Positions 1-6,457 of a stretch of 9,000 nt of DNA are shown here, one piece after another (the first letter of the stretch is position 1; each line of letters begins with the position of its first letter). The notes beneath the pieces are model-generated. The model saw only the letters and a program-made list of their open reading frames with translations. It had not been told where the DNA came from and ran no database searches. The stretch comes from Micromonosporaceae bacterium (GTDB lineage Bacteria; Actinomycetota; Actinomycetes; Mycobacteriales; Micromonosporaceae), in NCBI GenBank assembly GCA_019689695.1, contig JADGHA010000148.1, forward strand, positions 1 to 9,000. Reading direction: 5' to 3'. The translations under genes and the position numbers were made by a program.

Positions 1-11
1 GGGGGGGGGGG

Positions 12-43
12 GGCGGGGGGGGGGGCGCGCCCCCCCCCCCCCC
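12..43. terminator. G/C homopolymer palindrome downstream of fadB (possible terminator or contig-end artefact)
   Basis: Positions 15-40 are a perfect palindrome: eleven G, then CGCG, then eleven C. Allowing one mismatch (14 against 41) it extends to 12-43. It starts 5 bases past the fadB stop codon, so the fadB transcript would end in a very stable GC hairpin with no U-tract. Hairpins of that kind are proposed as terminators in actinomycetes. Being palindromic, it could act on both strands. Its place at the very start of the window, and the run of thirteen G before it, also fit a contig end, a low-complexity sequencing error or a collapsed hairpin. The sequence alone cannot separate these. 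Confidence 0.4.
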
Positions 44-48
44 ACGGG

Positions 49-2100
49 TCAGGGGAGGCTGGCCACGCCGCGCGGCAGGAAGCGCCGGCCGGTCACCCGC
101 TCGGACACGCCTGCCCGGTCCAGGTAGGGCGTGATGCCGCCAAGGTGGAACGGCCAGCCGGCGCCCAGGATCAGGCACAGGTCCACGTCCTGGGGCTCGG
201 CGACCACGCCTTCGTCCAGGATGAGCCGGATCTCCTCGGCCAGCGCCTCCAGCGCCTTCTCGCGCACCTCGTCCGCGGTGCGGGCGGTGTCGCCCACCTT
301 GAGCAACGCTGCGGCCTGCGGGCTGAGCTCCCCGTCGGCGAGCAGTGGGACTCCGGCCTCGGCGATACGGCCCAGGTTCTCGCTGACGCCGAACCGGTCC
401 GGGAACGCGGCGTGCAGCGTCCCGGCCACGTGGTGGGCGACCGCAGGGCCGACCAGGTCCAGCAGGGCGAGCGGCCGCATCGGCAGGCCCAGCGGGTCGA
501 GCGCGGCATCGGCGACGGCGGCCGGCGTGCCCGCGTCCACCGCGGCGAAAACCTCGCCGAGGAACCGGCTCAGCACCCGGTTCACCACGAACGCGGGCGC
601 GTCCTTCACCAGTACGGTCGACTTCTTCAGCTTCTTGCCCACCGCGAACGCGGTGGCCAGCGTGGCGTCGTCGGTCCGCTCCCCGCGTACCACCTCCAGC
701 AGCGGCATGACCGCGACCGGGTTGAAGAAGTGCAGCCCGACCACCCGCTCCGGGTGGGCCAGCCCGGCGGCCATCTCGGTGACCGACAGCGACGAGGTGT
801 TCGTGGCCAGCACGCACTCCGGGCCGACCAGATTCTCCACCTCGGCCCACACCTGCTTCTTCACGGCCAGGTCCTCGAAGACGGCCTCGACCACCAGGTC
901 CGCGCCGGCGAACGCGGCCTTGTCCACCGAGCCGGAGACCAGGGCGCGCAGCTTCGCCGCCTTGCCTTGGTCCAGCCGGCCCCGGCCGACCAGCTTGTCG
1001 ATCTCGGTGTGGATGTAGGCCAGGCCCTTGTCCACCCGCGCCTGGTCCAGGTCGGTCAGCACGACCGGGACCTCCAGCCGGCGGGCGAACAGCAGCCCCA
1101 GCTGGGAGGCCATCAGGCCGGCGCCGACAATGCCCACCTTGGTCACGTCCCGAGCCAGCGCCGACGGCGGCGCGCCGACCGGCTTCTTGGCCCGCCGCTG
1201 CACCAGGTCGAAGGCGTACAGGCTACTGCGGTGCTGCTCGCTCAGGAACAGGTCGGCCTGAATCTCCTCCTCGGTCGCGGTACCGGTGGCGAAATCCGCG
1301 GTCCGGGCCAGGGCCAGCAGATCCAAGGCCCGGTACGGTGCCGGGGCCGCACCGTGCAGGCGCTTGTCCAGCTCCTGCCGGGCGTACGCGATGACCGCGT
1401 CCCACATCTCGCCGCGGTCCACCGGCGGGCGTTCCACGGTGATGTCGCCGCGGACCACGCCCGCCGCCCACTCCAGCGACCGCTCCAGGAAGTCGGCCGG
1501 TTCGAACAGCACGTCGGCGATGCCCATCTCCGCCGCCTGCTCCGGCCGCAGCATCCTGTTCTGCATCAGCGGGTTCTGCACGATGACCTGGGCGGCGTTG
1601 ACGATGCCGACCAGGTTGGGCAGCAGCTGCGTGCCGCCCCAGGCCGGCACCAGGCCGAGGGAGACCTCGGGGAAGGCGATGGCGTTCGCACCGCTGGACA
1701 CGGTCCGGTAGTGGCAGTGCAGAGCCAGTTCCAGGCCGCCGCCCAGGCAGGCGCCGTTGATGAACGCGAAGGTCGGGATCTGGCTGTCCTTGAGCCGGGC
1801 GAAGATGCGATGCCCCAGCCGGCCGGCCTCCAGCGCTATCTCCCGGCTGGTGATCTGCGGCATGGCGGTGATGTCGGCGCCGACGCAGAAGACGTACGGC
1901 TTGCCGGTCACCGCGATCAGGCGCACCCGCGGGGCGTGCTCGGCGATCTCGTCCAGCGCCGCGTCCAGGCTGGCCAGGCTCTCCGGGTTCAACACGTTCG
2001 GCTTGGTGTGGTCGAGCCCGTTGTCCAATGTGATCAGTGCGGCTTCGCCGTCCAGCCCCGGTACCGCGACGAAGCGGAGCAGCGACTTGGTGATGTTCAC
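49..2100 (-). CDS. fadB: FadB-type multifunctional enoyl-CoA hydratase / 3-hydroxyacyl-CoA dehydrogenase
   Basis: Cytoplasmic beta-oxidation enzyme of 683 residues that hydrates trans-2-enoyl-CoA and oxidises the L-3-hydroxyacyl-CoA with NAD. The N-terminal half (about 10-210) is a crotonase domain with the oxyanion-hole segment VGADI (73-77), GACLGGGLELAL with Glu124, and FPEVSLG with Glu145; these are the two catalytic acids of the family. From about 320 comes a 3-hydroxyacyl-CoA dehydrogenase: Rossmann motif GAGLMA (326-331), ATNTSSL (432-438), LHFFNP with catalytic His457, and Glu469 of its dyad. DAPAFVVNR (500-508) opens the C-terminal helical domain, and a second such repeat lies near 610-660. 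The GTG start at 2100 overlaps the fadA stop as GTGA and has GGAGG 7 bases upstream, so it is probably translationally coupled to fadA. The frame stays open far upstream, but that part is only an antisense-type shadow over fadA. The Rossmann motif ends in Ala instead of the usual Gly. Family call is firm; chain-length preference is unknown. Confidence 0.95.
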   Translation of the reverse strand: MNITKSLLRFVAVPGLDGEAALITLDNGLDHTKPNVLNPESLASLDAALDEIAEHAPRVRLIAVTGKPYVFCVGADITAMPQITSREIALEAGRLGHRIFARLKDSQIPTFAFINGACLGGGLELALHCHYRTVSSGANAIAFPEVSLGLVPAWGGTQLLPNLVGIVNAAQVIVQNPLMQNRMLRPEQAAEMGIADVLFEPADFLERSLEWAAGVVRGDITVERPPVDRGEMWDAVIAYARQELDKRLHGAAPAPYRALDLLALARTADFATGTATEEEIQADLFLSEQHRSSLYAFDLVQRRAKKPVGAPPSALARDVTKVGIVGAGLMASQLGLLFARRLEVPVVLTDLDQARVDKGLAYIHTEIDKLVGRGRLDQGKAAKLRALVSGSVDKAAFAGADLVVEAVFEDLAVKKQVWAEVENLVGPECVLATNTSSLSVTEMAAGLAHPERVVGLHFFNPVAVMPLLEVVRGERTDDATLATAFAVGKKLKKSTVLVKDAPAFVVNRVLSRFLGEVFAAVDAGTPAAVADAALDPLGLPMRPLALLDLVGPAVAHHVAGTLHAAFPDRFGVSENLGRIAEAGVPLLADGELSPQAAALLKVGDTARTADEVREKALEALAEEIRLILDEGVVAEPQDVDLCLILGAGWPFHLGGITPYLDRAGVSERVTGRRFLPRGVASLP

Positions 2101-3293
2101 TTGGCCCCCTCCCAGGTGGGGTTCTCCCAGATCACGGTGCCGCCCATGCCGATACCGATGCACATCGCGGTCAGCCCGTAGCGCACCTCGGGATGCTCGG
2201 CGAACTGCCGGGCCAGCTGGGTCATCAGGCGTACGCCGGAGGAGGCCAGCGGGTGGCCGACGGCGATCGCGCCGCCCCACGGGTTGACCCGGGGGTCGTC
2301 GTCGGCGATGCCGAAGTGGTCCAGGAACGCCAGCACCTGCACGGCGAACGCCTCGTTGAGTTCGAACAGCCCGATGTCCTCGATGGACAGTCCGGCCAGC
2401 CGCAGGGCCTTCTCGGTGGACGGGATCGGGCCGATCCCCATCACCTCGGGTTCGACGCCGGCGAACGCGTACGAGACCAGGCGCATCGCCACCGGCAGGC
2501 CCAGCTCGCGCGCGACGTCCTCGGCGGCGAGCAGGCACGCGGTCGCGCCGTCGTTGAGCCCGGCCGCGTTCCCTGCGGTCACCTTCCCGTGTGGCCGGAA
2601 CGGAGTCTTGAGCGTGGCCAGCTTCTCCAGCGAGGTGTCCGGCCGCGGCGCCTCGTCCACGGTGGCCAGTCCCCAGCCCTGCTCGGGCGAGCGGACCGCC
2701 ACGCTGACCAGGTCGCCCTGCAGCTTCCCCTCGGCGTACGCCTTGGCGGTCTTGCGCTGCGAGGCGAGGGCGAACCGGTCCGCGCGTTCCTTGGTCACCG
2801 CGGGCAGCCGGTCGTGCAGGTTCTCCGCGGTCGCGCCCATCACCAGGGCCGACGGGTCGACCAGCCGTTCGGCCAGGATGCGCGGGTTGGGATCGACCCC
2901 CTCGCCCATCGGGTGCCGGCCCATGTGCTCGACGCCACCGGCGATGGCCACGTCGTACGCGCCCATGGCGATGCCTCCGGCCACGGTGGTCACCGCGGTC
3001 ATCGCGCCGGCGCACATCCGGTCAATGGCGTACCCGGGCACGGTCTTGGGCAGACCGGCCAGCAGGGCGGCGGTACGGCCGATGGTCAGCCCCTGGTCGC
3101 CGATCTGCGTCGTGGCCGCGATGGCGACGTCGTCCACGCGTTCCGGCGGCAGCTGCGGGTTGCGCCGCAGCAACTCCCGGATGCATCGGACGACCAGATC
3201 ATCGGCGCGGGTGTTGGCGTACACGCCGCCGGCCTTGCCGAACGGCGTACGGAGCCCGTCGACGAAGGCGACGTTGCGGACTTCACGGGGCAC
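2097..3293 (-). CDS. fadA: FadA-type acetyl-CoA acyltransferase (3-ketoacyl-CoA thiolase)
   Basis: Thiolase of 398 residues, the usual length, cleaving 3-ketoacyl-CoA with CoA to acetyl-CoA and a shortened acyl-CoA, the last step of each beta-oxidation round. Visible signatures: start segment FVDGLRTPFGK (10-20), nucleophile Cys94 in IDRMCAGAM, GGVEHMGRHPMG (119-130), GNAAGLNDGA (241-250), NEAFA (312-316 region), GGAIAVGHPLASSG with His347, and Cys378 in TAMCIGIGMGG. The Cys-His-Cys catalytic set is complete. The GTG start at 3293 has a strong GAGGAG (3305-3300) 6 bases upstream, with no better start in reach. It is the first gene of the fadAB operon; fadB follows with a 4-base GTGA overlap, as expected for subunits of one trifunctional complex. 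A degradative thiolase is favoured over a biosynthetic acetoacetyl-CoA thiolase because of the partner fadB. Confidence 0.95.
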   Translation of the reverse strand: MPREVRNVAFVDGLRTPFGKAGGVYANTRADDLVVRCIRELLRRNPQLPPERVDDVAIAATTQIGDQGLTIGRTAALLAGLPKTVPGYAIDRMCAGAMTAVTTVAGGIAMGAYDVAIAGGVEHMGRHPMGEGVDPNPRILAERLVDPSALVMGATAENLHDRLPAVTKERADRFALASQRKTAKAYAEGKLQGDLVSVAVRSPEQGWGLATVDEAPRPDTSLEKLATLKTPFRPHGKVTAGNAAGLNDGATACLLAAEDVARELGLPVAMRLVSYAFAGVEPEVMGIGPIPSTEKALRLAGLSIEDIGLFELNEAFAVQVLAFLDHFGIADDDPRVNPWGGAIAVGHPLASSGVRLMTQLARQFAEHPEVRYGLTAMCIGIGMGGTVIWENPTWEGAK

Positions 3294-3299
3294 AAGGGT

Positions 3300-3305
3300 C
3301 TCCTC
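3300..3305 (-). promoter_or_regulatory. Ribosome binding site of fadA
   Basis: GAGGAG ends 6 bases before the GTG at 3293. It is a near-ideal Shine-Dalgarno sequence and fixes this GTG as the start of the thiolase gene. Confidence 0.75.
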
Positions 3306-3322
3306 ACGTCGGTGTGCCCCGT

Positions 3323-3339
3323 ATATTACTCGGCAGTAA
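3323..3339 (-). promoter_or_regulatory. Putative fadAB promoter -10 box overlapped by a TTACT-N4-AGTAA operator
   Basis: A perfect inverted repeat with 5-base arms and a 4-base spacer (TTACT, N4, AGTAA) occupies 3326-3339. It is an AT-rich island in very GC-rich DNA. On the minus strand TAATAT (3328-3323) matches the actinobacterial -10 pattern TAnnnT and shares bases with the right arm. It lies about 30 bases before the fadA start, leaving room for a short leader carrying GAGGAG. No convincing -35 box is visible; the -35 position falls in the upstream hairpin. A bound repressor, for example a TetR-type acyl-CoA-responsive regulator, would block the promoter. That regulator identity is inference. 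Confidence 0.5.
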
Positions 3340-3346
3340 CTCCGCT

Positions 3347-3363
3347 GCGCGGGTGGCCCGCGC
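3347..3363 (-). terminator. GC hairpin after the ribonuclease D gene
   Basis: A perfect 7-base stem (GCGCGGG / CCCGCGC) with a 3-base loop lies 15 bases past the ribonuclease D stop and just before the fadAB promoter region. There is no U-tract, so if it terminates transcription it does so as a U-less hairpin. Its position between two same-strand transcription units supports that role, but 7-base GC stems also arise by chance at this base composition. Confidence 0.4.
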
Positions 3364-3378
3364 CACGCCCCGGTCCGC

Positions 3379-4662
3379 TCAGCCGGCCTCGGGATCGGCG
3401 AGCGCCTCGGTCAGCTCATCGGCGACCAGCGCGATCTGCCAGCGGCGGGCGCCGGTGCCGGCCAGGGCGGCCGCGACGCTGTCGACGTCCAGCTTCTCCG
3501 GCGGGGTCCAGGCCAGGCGGCGCACCGAGTCCGGGGAGATGAGGTTCTCCGGCGGCAGGCGGTGCTGGCCGGCGATCCGGGTGACCACCTCGCGGCAGCG
3601 GGCCAGCCTCGCCGCGGCGACCGGGTCCCGTTCGGACCACCGGTGCGGTGGGGGCGGGCCGTCCAGCGTCGGTGGCACCGGCAGCTGGTCGTCGCGCAGC
3701 GTCCGCGCCTCGGCCAGCGCGTCCAGCCAGACCCGGGCCAGCCGCCGCACGGACCGGCCGCCGAAGCCGGGCAGGGCGAGCAGGCTCCGCTCGTCCTGCG
3801 GGTCCGTCTCGGCCGCCGCGATGATGGCCGAGTCCGGCAGGACCCGGCCGGGCGCGCTGTCCCGCCGCGCCGCGATCTGGTCCCGGGCGTACCACAGGGC
3901 CCGCACCCGGGCCTGCGCACGGGCTCCGCGCACGCGGTGGATCCCGGACGTCCGCCGCCAGGGATCGGGTCGGGGTCGGGGCGGCTGCGCGCCGGTGGCG
4001 GCCAGCGCGGCGAACTCCTCGGCGGCCCACTGCGACTTGCCCTGCCGCTCCAGTTCGGCGGCGAGCGCGTCGCGCAGGTCGACCAGCAGCTCCACGTCGA
4101 GCGCCGCGTAGCTGAGCCAGGAAACGGGCAGCGGCCGGTTGGACCAGTCCGCGGCCGAGTGGTGCTTCTCCAGGGTGAAGCCCAGCAGCTGCTCGGTCAG
4201 CGAGGCGAGGCCGACCCGCTCGAAGCCGGCCAGCCGGGCGGCGAGCTCGGTGTCGAACAGCCGCAGCGGGCGCAGGCCCAGCTCGGCCAGGCAGGGCAGG
4301 TCCTGGCTGGCCGCGTGCAGCACCCACTCGGCCTCGGCTATCGCCGTGTTGAGCGCACTGAGGTCGGGCAGGGGGAGCGGGTCGATGAGCACGGTGCCGG
4401 CCCCGGCCCGGCGCAGCTGGACCAGGTATGCCCGCTGCGTGTAGCGGTAGCCGGAAGCGCGCTCGGCATCCACCGCCACCGGGCCGGTGCCCGCGGCGAA
4501 GCGGTCGACCACGGCCGCCAGCTCGTCGGGGGTCGTCACCGGCTGCGGGGTACCCTCGCGCGGCGCGGTGAGGAGCACAGGCTCGCCTTCCCCTGCCGTC
4601 GTCGTCGGGGGCAGGGGTGGTACGTCGGTCACCCGACAACCGTACGGGGCGGCGGCGCGCAC
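3379..4662 (-). CDS. rnd: Ribonuclease D-like 3'-5' exonuclease with HRDC domain
   Basis: Probable 3'-5' RNA exonuclease of 427 residues in the DEDDy superfamily, acting on structured RNA such as tRNA precursors. Motif I is VAVDAE (Asp65, Glu67); motif II is HAASQDL with Asp121, followed by the FDTELAARLAG segment (136-146); motif III is YAALD with Tyr185 and Asp189. All metal-binding acids and the motif III tyrosine are present. An HRDC nucleic-acid-binding domain spans about 243-322 (ARDQIAARRDSAPGRVLPDSAI, then LLALPGF), and a second HRDC-like region fills about 345-420. Two starts are possible. GTG 4662 has GGAGG 10 bases upstream. GTG 4632 (residue 11, giving MTDVPP) resembles the family N-terminus as I recall it, but has no visible ribosome site. 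The DUF3000 gene ends 56 bases upstream on the same strand, so they probably share a transcript. The gene name is by similarity; the tRNA-processing role is inferred. Confidence 0.9.
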   Translation of the reverse strand: MRAAAPYGCRVTDVPPLPPTTTAGEGEPVLLTAPREGTPQPVTTPDELAAVVDRFAAGTGPVAVDAERASGYRYTQRAYLVQLRRAGAGTVLIDPLPLPDLSALNTAIAEAEWVLHAASQDLPCLAELGLRPLRLFDTELAARLAGFERVGLASLTEQLLGFTLEKHHSAADWSNRPLPVSWLSYAALDVELLVDLRDALAAELERQGKSQWAAEEFAALAATGAQPPRPRPDPWRRTSGIHRVRGARAQARVRALWYARDQIAARRDSAPGRVLPDSAIIAAAETDPQDERSLLALPGFGGRSVRRLARVWLDALAEARTLRDDQLPVPPTLDGPPPPHRWSERDPVAAARLARCREVVTRIAGQHRLPPENLISPDSVRRLAWTPPEKLDVDSVAAALAGTGARRWQIALVADELTEALADPEAG

Positions 4663-4672
4663 GCCGAGTCAG

Positions 4673-4677
4673 CCTCC
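4673..4677 (-). promoter_or_regulatory. Ribosome binding site upstream of the ribonuclease D gene
   Basis: GGAGG within a GGGGGAGG run lies 10 bases before GTG 4662. The spacing is slightly long. It favours the upstream GTG over the in-frame GTG at 4632, which lacks any such sequence. Confidence 0.45.
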
Positions 4678-4718
4678 CCCACCGGCGCGTCGAACCGGGC
4701 CGGGGCGCGTGTGCCCGG

Positions 4719-5306
4719 TCAAGGTGCGCGCAGGACGGTAACCCCGGGTGGCGGCAGGCCCCCGGTCGACGCGAGCAGCGTGCACCAGGCGTGCATGTGC
4801 GGGCGCAGGTCGGCGCCGAGTGGCGTCCAGGAGGCGCGCAGCTCGAGGTCGGCCGAGACCGCCGCGCCCGGCTGGTCGCTGTGCCGGCTGCTCCGGCCCG
4901 CCAGCTCACCGAAGCGGCTCGACATGGTCACGGTCACCGTCCCACCGAGCGCCGTATGCCGGGCCCCGTGCGCCTCCAGCGCGTCCACCAGCCAGCTCCA
5001 GTCCACCTGAGGCAGCAGCGGGTCGGCCGCCAGGTCCGCCTCCAGCTCCGCAGTCACGTAGGTGACCAGGCGCAGCGTGCCCGGGCCCCACGCCTCGTGA
5101 CCGTCCGGGTCGTGCAGCAGGATCAGCCGGCCGGTGGCCACCTCCTCCGCCTGCCGCAGCACGGTCGCGCCCATGGCGTACGCGAACGGAGCCAACCGCC
5201 GCGGGGGCGGCAGGTCCTCGACGGTGATCTCGTCCCGCGGCCGGACCGCCCGCAGGTCCGCCACGGCACGCGTGAACGTCTCCGGCAGTACGGTCGAAGA
5301 CGTCAT
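4719..5306 (-). CDS. DUF3000 family protein, function unknown
   Basis: Protein of 195 residues that I recognise as the actinobacterial DUF3000 family, which has no assigned function. Characteristic segments are VEDLPPPRRLAPFAYAMGA (29-47), LLHDPDGHEAWGPG (63-76), the tract DWSWLVDAL (102-110) with many aromatic and acidic residues, and SSRFGEL (129-135). There is no signal peptide, membrane segment or known catalytic motif; it looks like a soluble cytoplasmic alpha/beta protein. The ATG at 5306 lacks a Shine-Dalgarno sequence but has TACGCT exactly 7 bases upstream, suggesting a leaderless transcript. It lies between the heme operon (divergent) and the ribonuclease D gene (same strand, 56-base gap). 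This neighbourhood is one I recall from other actinomycetes but have not checked. Co-transcription with ribonuclease D is likely; a functional link is only a guess. Confidence 0.85.
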   Translation of the reverse strand: MTSSTVLPETFTRAVADLRAVRPRDEITVEDLPPPRRLAPFAYAMGATVLRQAEEVATGRLILLHDPDGHEAWGPGTLRLVTYVTAELEADLAADPLLPQVDWSWLVDALEAHGARHTALGGTVTVTMSSRFGELAGRSSRHSDQPGAAVSADLELRASWTPLGADLRPHMHAWCTLLASTGGLPPPGVTVLRAP

Positions 5307-5413
5307 AGCTGCGAGCGTAGGGCGCCCGGGGCCAGAGAACCGGCAACGCCGCGCCGGAGGCGCGTCCTGCCCCCCGGACCGTCACACCAGGGCTGCGTGG
5401 GACGATGGCCCCG
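5307..5413. promoter_or_regulatory. Divergent promoter region between the DUF3000 gene and hemE
   Basis: About 107 non-coding bases separate the two divergent starts. On the minus strand TACGCT (5319-5314) sits 7 bases before the DUF3000 ATG. On the plus strand GACGAT (5401-5406) sits 7 bases before the ATG at 5414. Both fit actinobacterial -10 boxes that would start transcription at the A of the ATG. Neither has a clear -35: TTGCCG at 5346-5341 is 21 bases from TACGCT, which is too far. A 6-base inverted repeat with a 3-base loop (5350-5364) lies between the two and could be an operator or chance. Confidence 0.4.
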
Positions 5414-6457
5414 ATGACGACGAGCACCCACGCCCCGGTAGACCAGTCCGTGTTCCTGCGGGCCTGCCGCGGTGAACCGGTGCCGCACCCGCCGGTGTGG
5501 TTCATGCGCCAGGCCGGGCGCTCGCTGCCCGAGTACCGCAAGATCCGGGCCGGGATACCCATGCTGGAGGCGTGCCGGCGCCCGGACCTGGTCTGCGAGA
5601 TCACCCTGCAGCCGGTCCGCCGGCTCGGCGTGGACGCGGCGATCTTCTTCAGCGACATCGTGGTGCCGCTCGCCGCGGTCGGCGTGGACCTCGACATCGT
5701 GCCGGGCACCGGTCCGGTGGTCGGCCAGCCGGTCCGGTCCGCCGCCGACGTGGACCGGCTGCGGCCGCTCACCCCGGCCGACGTGGAGTACGTCAGCGAG
5801 GCGGTCCGGCTGCTGGTGGCCGAGCTCGGCGGGATCCCGCTGATCGGTTTCGCCGGCGCGCCGTTCACGCTCGCCAGCTACCTGGTCGAGGGCGGGCCGT
5901 CGCGCACGTACGCGCGGACCAAGGCCCTGATGTACGGGCAGCCGGACGTGTGGCACGCGCTGTGCGCCCGGCTCGCGCAGATCACCCGGGAGTTCCTCGA
6001 GGTCCAGATCGCGGCCGGGGCGTCGGCCGTCCAGCTCTTCGACTCCTGGGCGGGCGCGCTCTCCGAGGCGGACTACCGCAGCTACGTGCTGCCGCACTCG
6101 GCCGCCGTGCTGGCCGGCCTGGACCGCGTGCCGCGGATCCACTTCGGCGTCGGCACCGGGCACATGCTGGGCGCCATCGCCGAGGCCGGCGCGGACGTGG
6201 TCGGGGTGGACTGGCGCACGCCCCTGGACGTGGCGGCCGCCCAGATCGGGCCGGGCCGGGCGGTGCAGGGCAACCTGGACCCGACCGTGCTGTTCGCGCC
6301 GTGGGAGTTCGTCGAGGCGCAGGTGCGGCGGGTGCTGGCCGAGGGCGCGGCGGCGGCCGGGCACGTGTTCAACCTGGGGCACGGCGTGCTGCCCGATACC
6401 GACCCCGACATCCTCGGGCGGGTGGTGGACCTGGTGCACGGCGGGAGCCGCCCGTGA
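5414..6457 (+). CDS. hemE: Uroporphyrinogen III decarboxylase
   Basis: Cytoplasmic enzyme of heme synthesis that removes four carboxylates from uroporphyrinogen III to give coproporphyrinogen III. The 347-residue product carries the family signature VWFMRQAGRSLPEYR with Arg32 and Arg36, FFSDIV with Asp81, ASYLVEGG with Tyr156, FDSWAG with Ser211, and FNLGHGV with His323. These match the substrate-binding residues of characterised UroD proteins, so an active enzyme is expected. I chose ATG 5414 because the in-frame ATG 9 bases earlier (5405) has no usable ribosome site, while GACGAT lies 7 bases before 5414, as for a leaderless start. The upstream choice adds only Met-Ala-Pro. It is the first gene of the hemE-cgoX-chdC operon; its stop overlaps the next start as GTGA. 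Confidence 0.96.
   Translation: MTTSTHAPVDQSVFLRACRGEPVPHPPVWFMRQAGRSLPEYRKIRAGIPMLEACRRPDLVCEITLQPVRRLGVDAAIFFSDIVVPLAAVGVDLDIVPGTGPVVGQPVRSAADVDRLRPLTPADVEYVSEAVRLLVAELGGIPLIGFAGAPFTLASYLVEGGPSRTYARTKALMYGQPDVWHALCARLAQITREFLEVQIAAGASAVQLFDSWAGALSEADYRSYVLPHSAAVLAGLDRVPRIHFGVGTGHMLGAIAEAGADVVGVDWRTPLDVAAAQIGPGRAVQGNLDPTVLFAPWEFVEAQVRRVLAEGAAAAGHVFNLGHGVLPDTDPDILGRVVDLVHGGSRP

Noticed and set aside
145..2181. Long plus-strand open frame (678 codons) opposite fadB
   Set aside because: The translation is rich in Arg, Gln, Gly and His without any recognisable domain, and it lies wholly antisense to a gene with complete catalytic motifs. This is a typical high-GC shadow frame.
2101..3015. Upstream extension of the fadB frame into fadA
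   Set aside because: The extension is low-complexity Arg/Gly sequence, while fadA in the other frame has all thiolase motifs. The GTG at 2100 has a good ribosome site and the family-typical N-terminus.
3562..5010. Plus-strand open frame of 482 codons opposite the ribonuclease D and DUF3000 genes
   Set aside because: It spans two real minus-strand genes and the gap between them and has no conserved motif.
5350..5364. CGCGCC-GGA-GGCGCG inverted repeat as a hemE operator
   Set aside because: A 6-base GC stem is expected often by chance at this composition, and nothing else supports binding. It is mentioned only within the divergent promoter entry.
5497..6453. Upstream extension of the cgoX frame through hemE
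   Set aside because: The flavin-binding motif typical of the extreme N-terminus begins at 6454, and the upstream translation is Arg/Gly-rich shadow of hemE.
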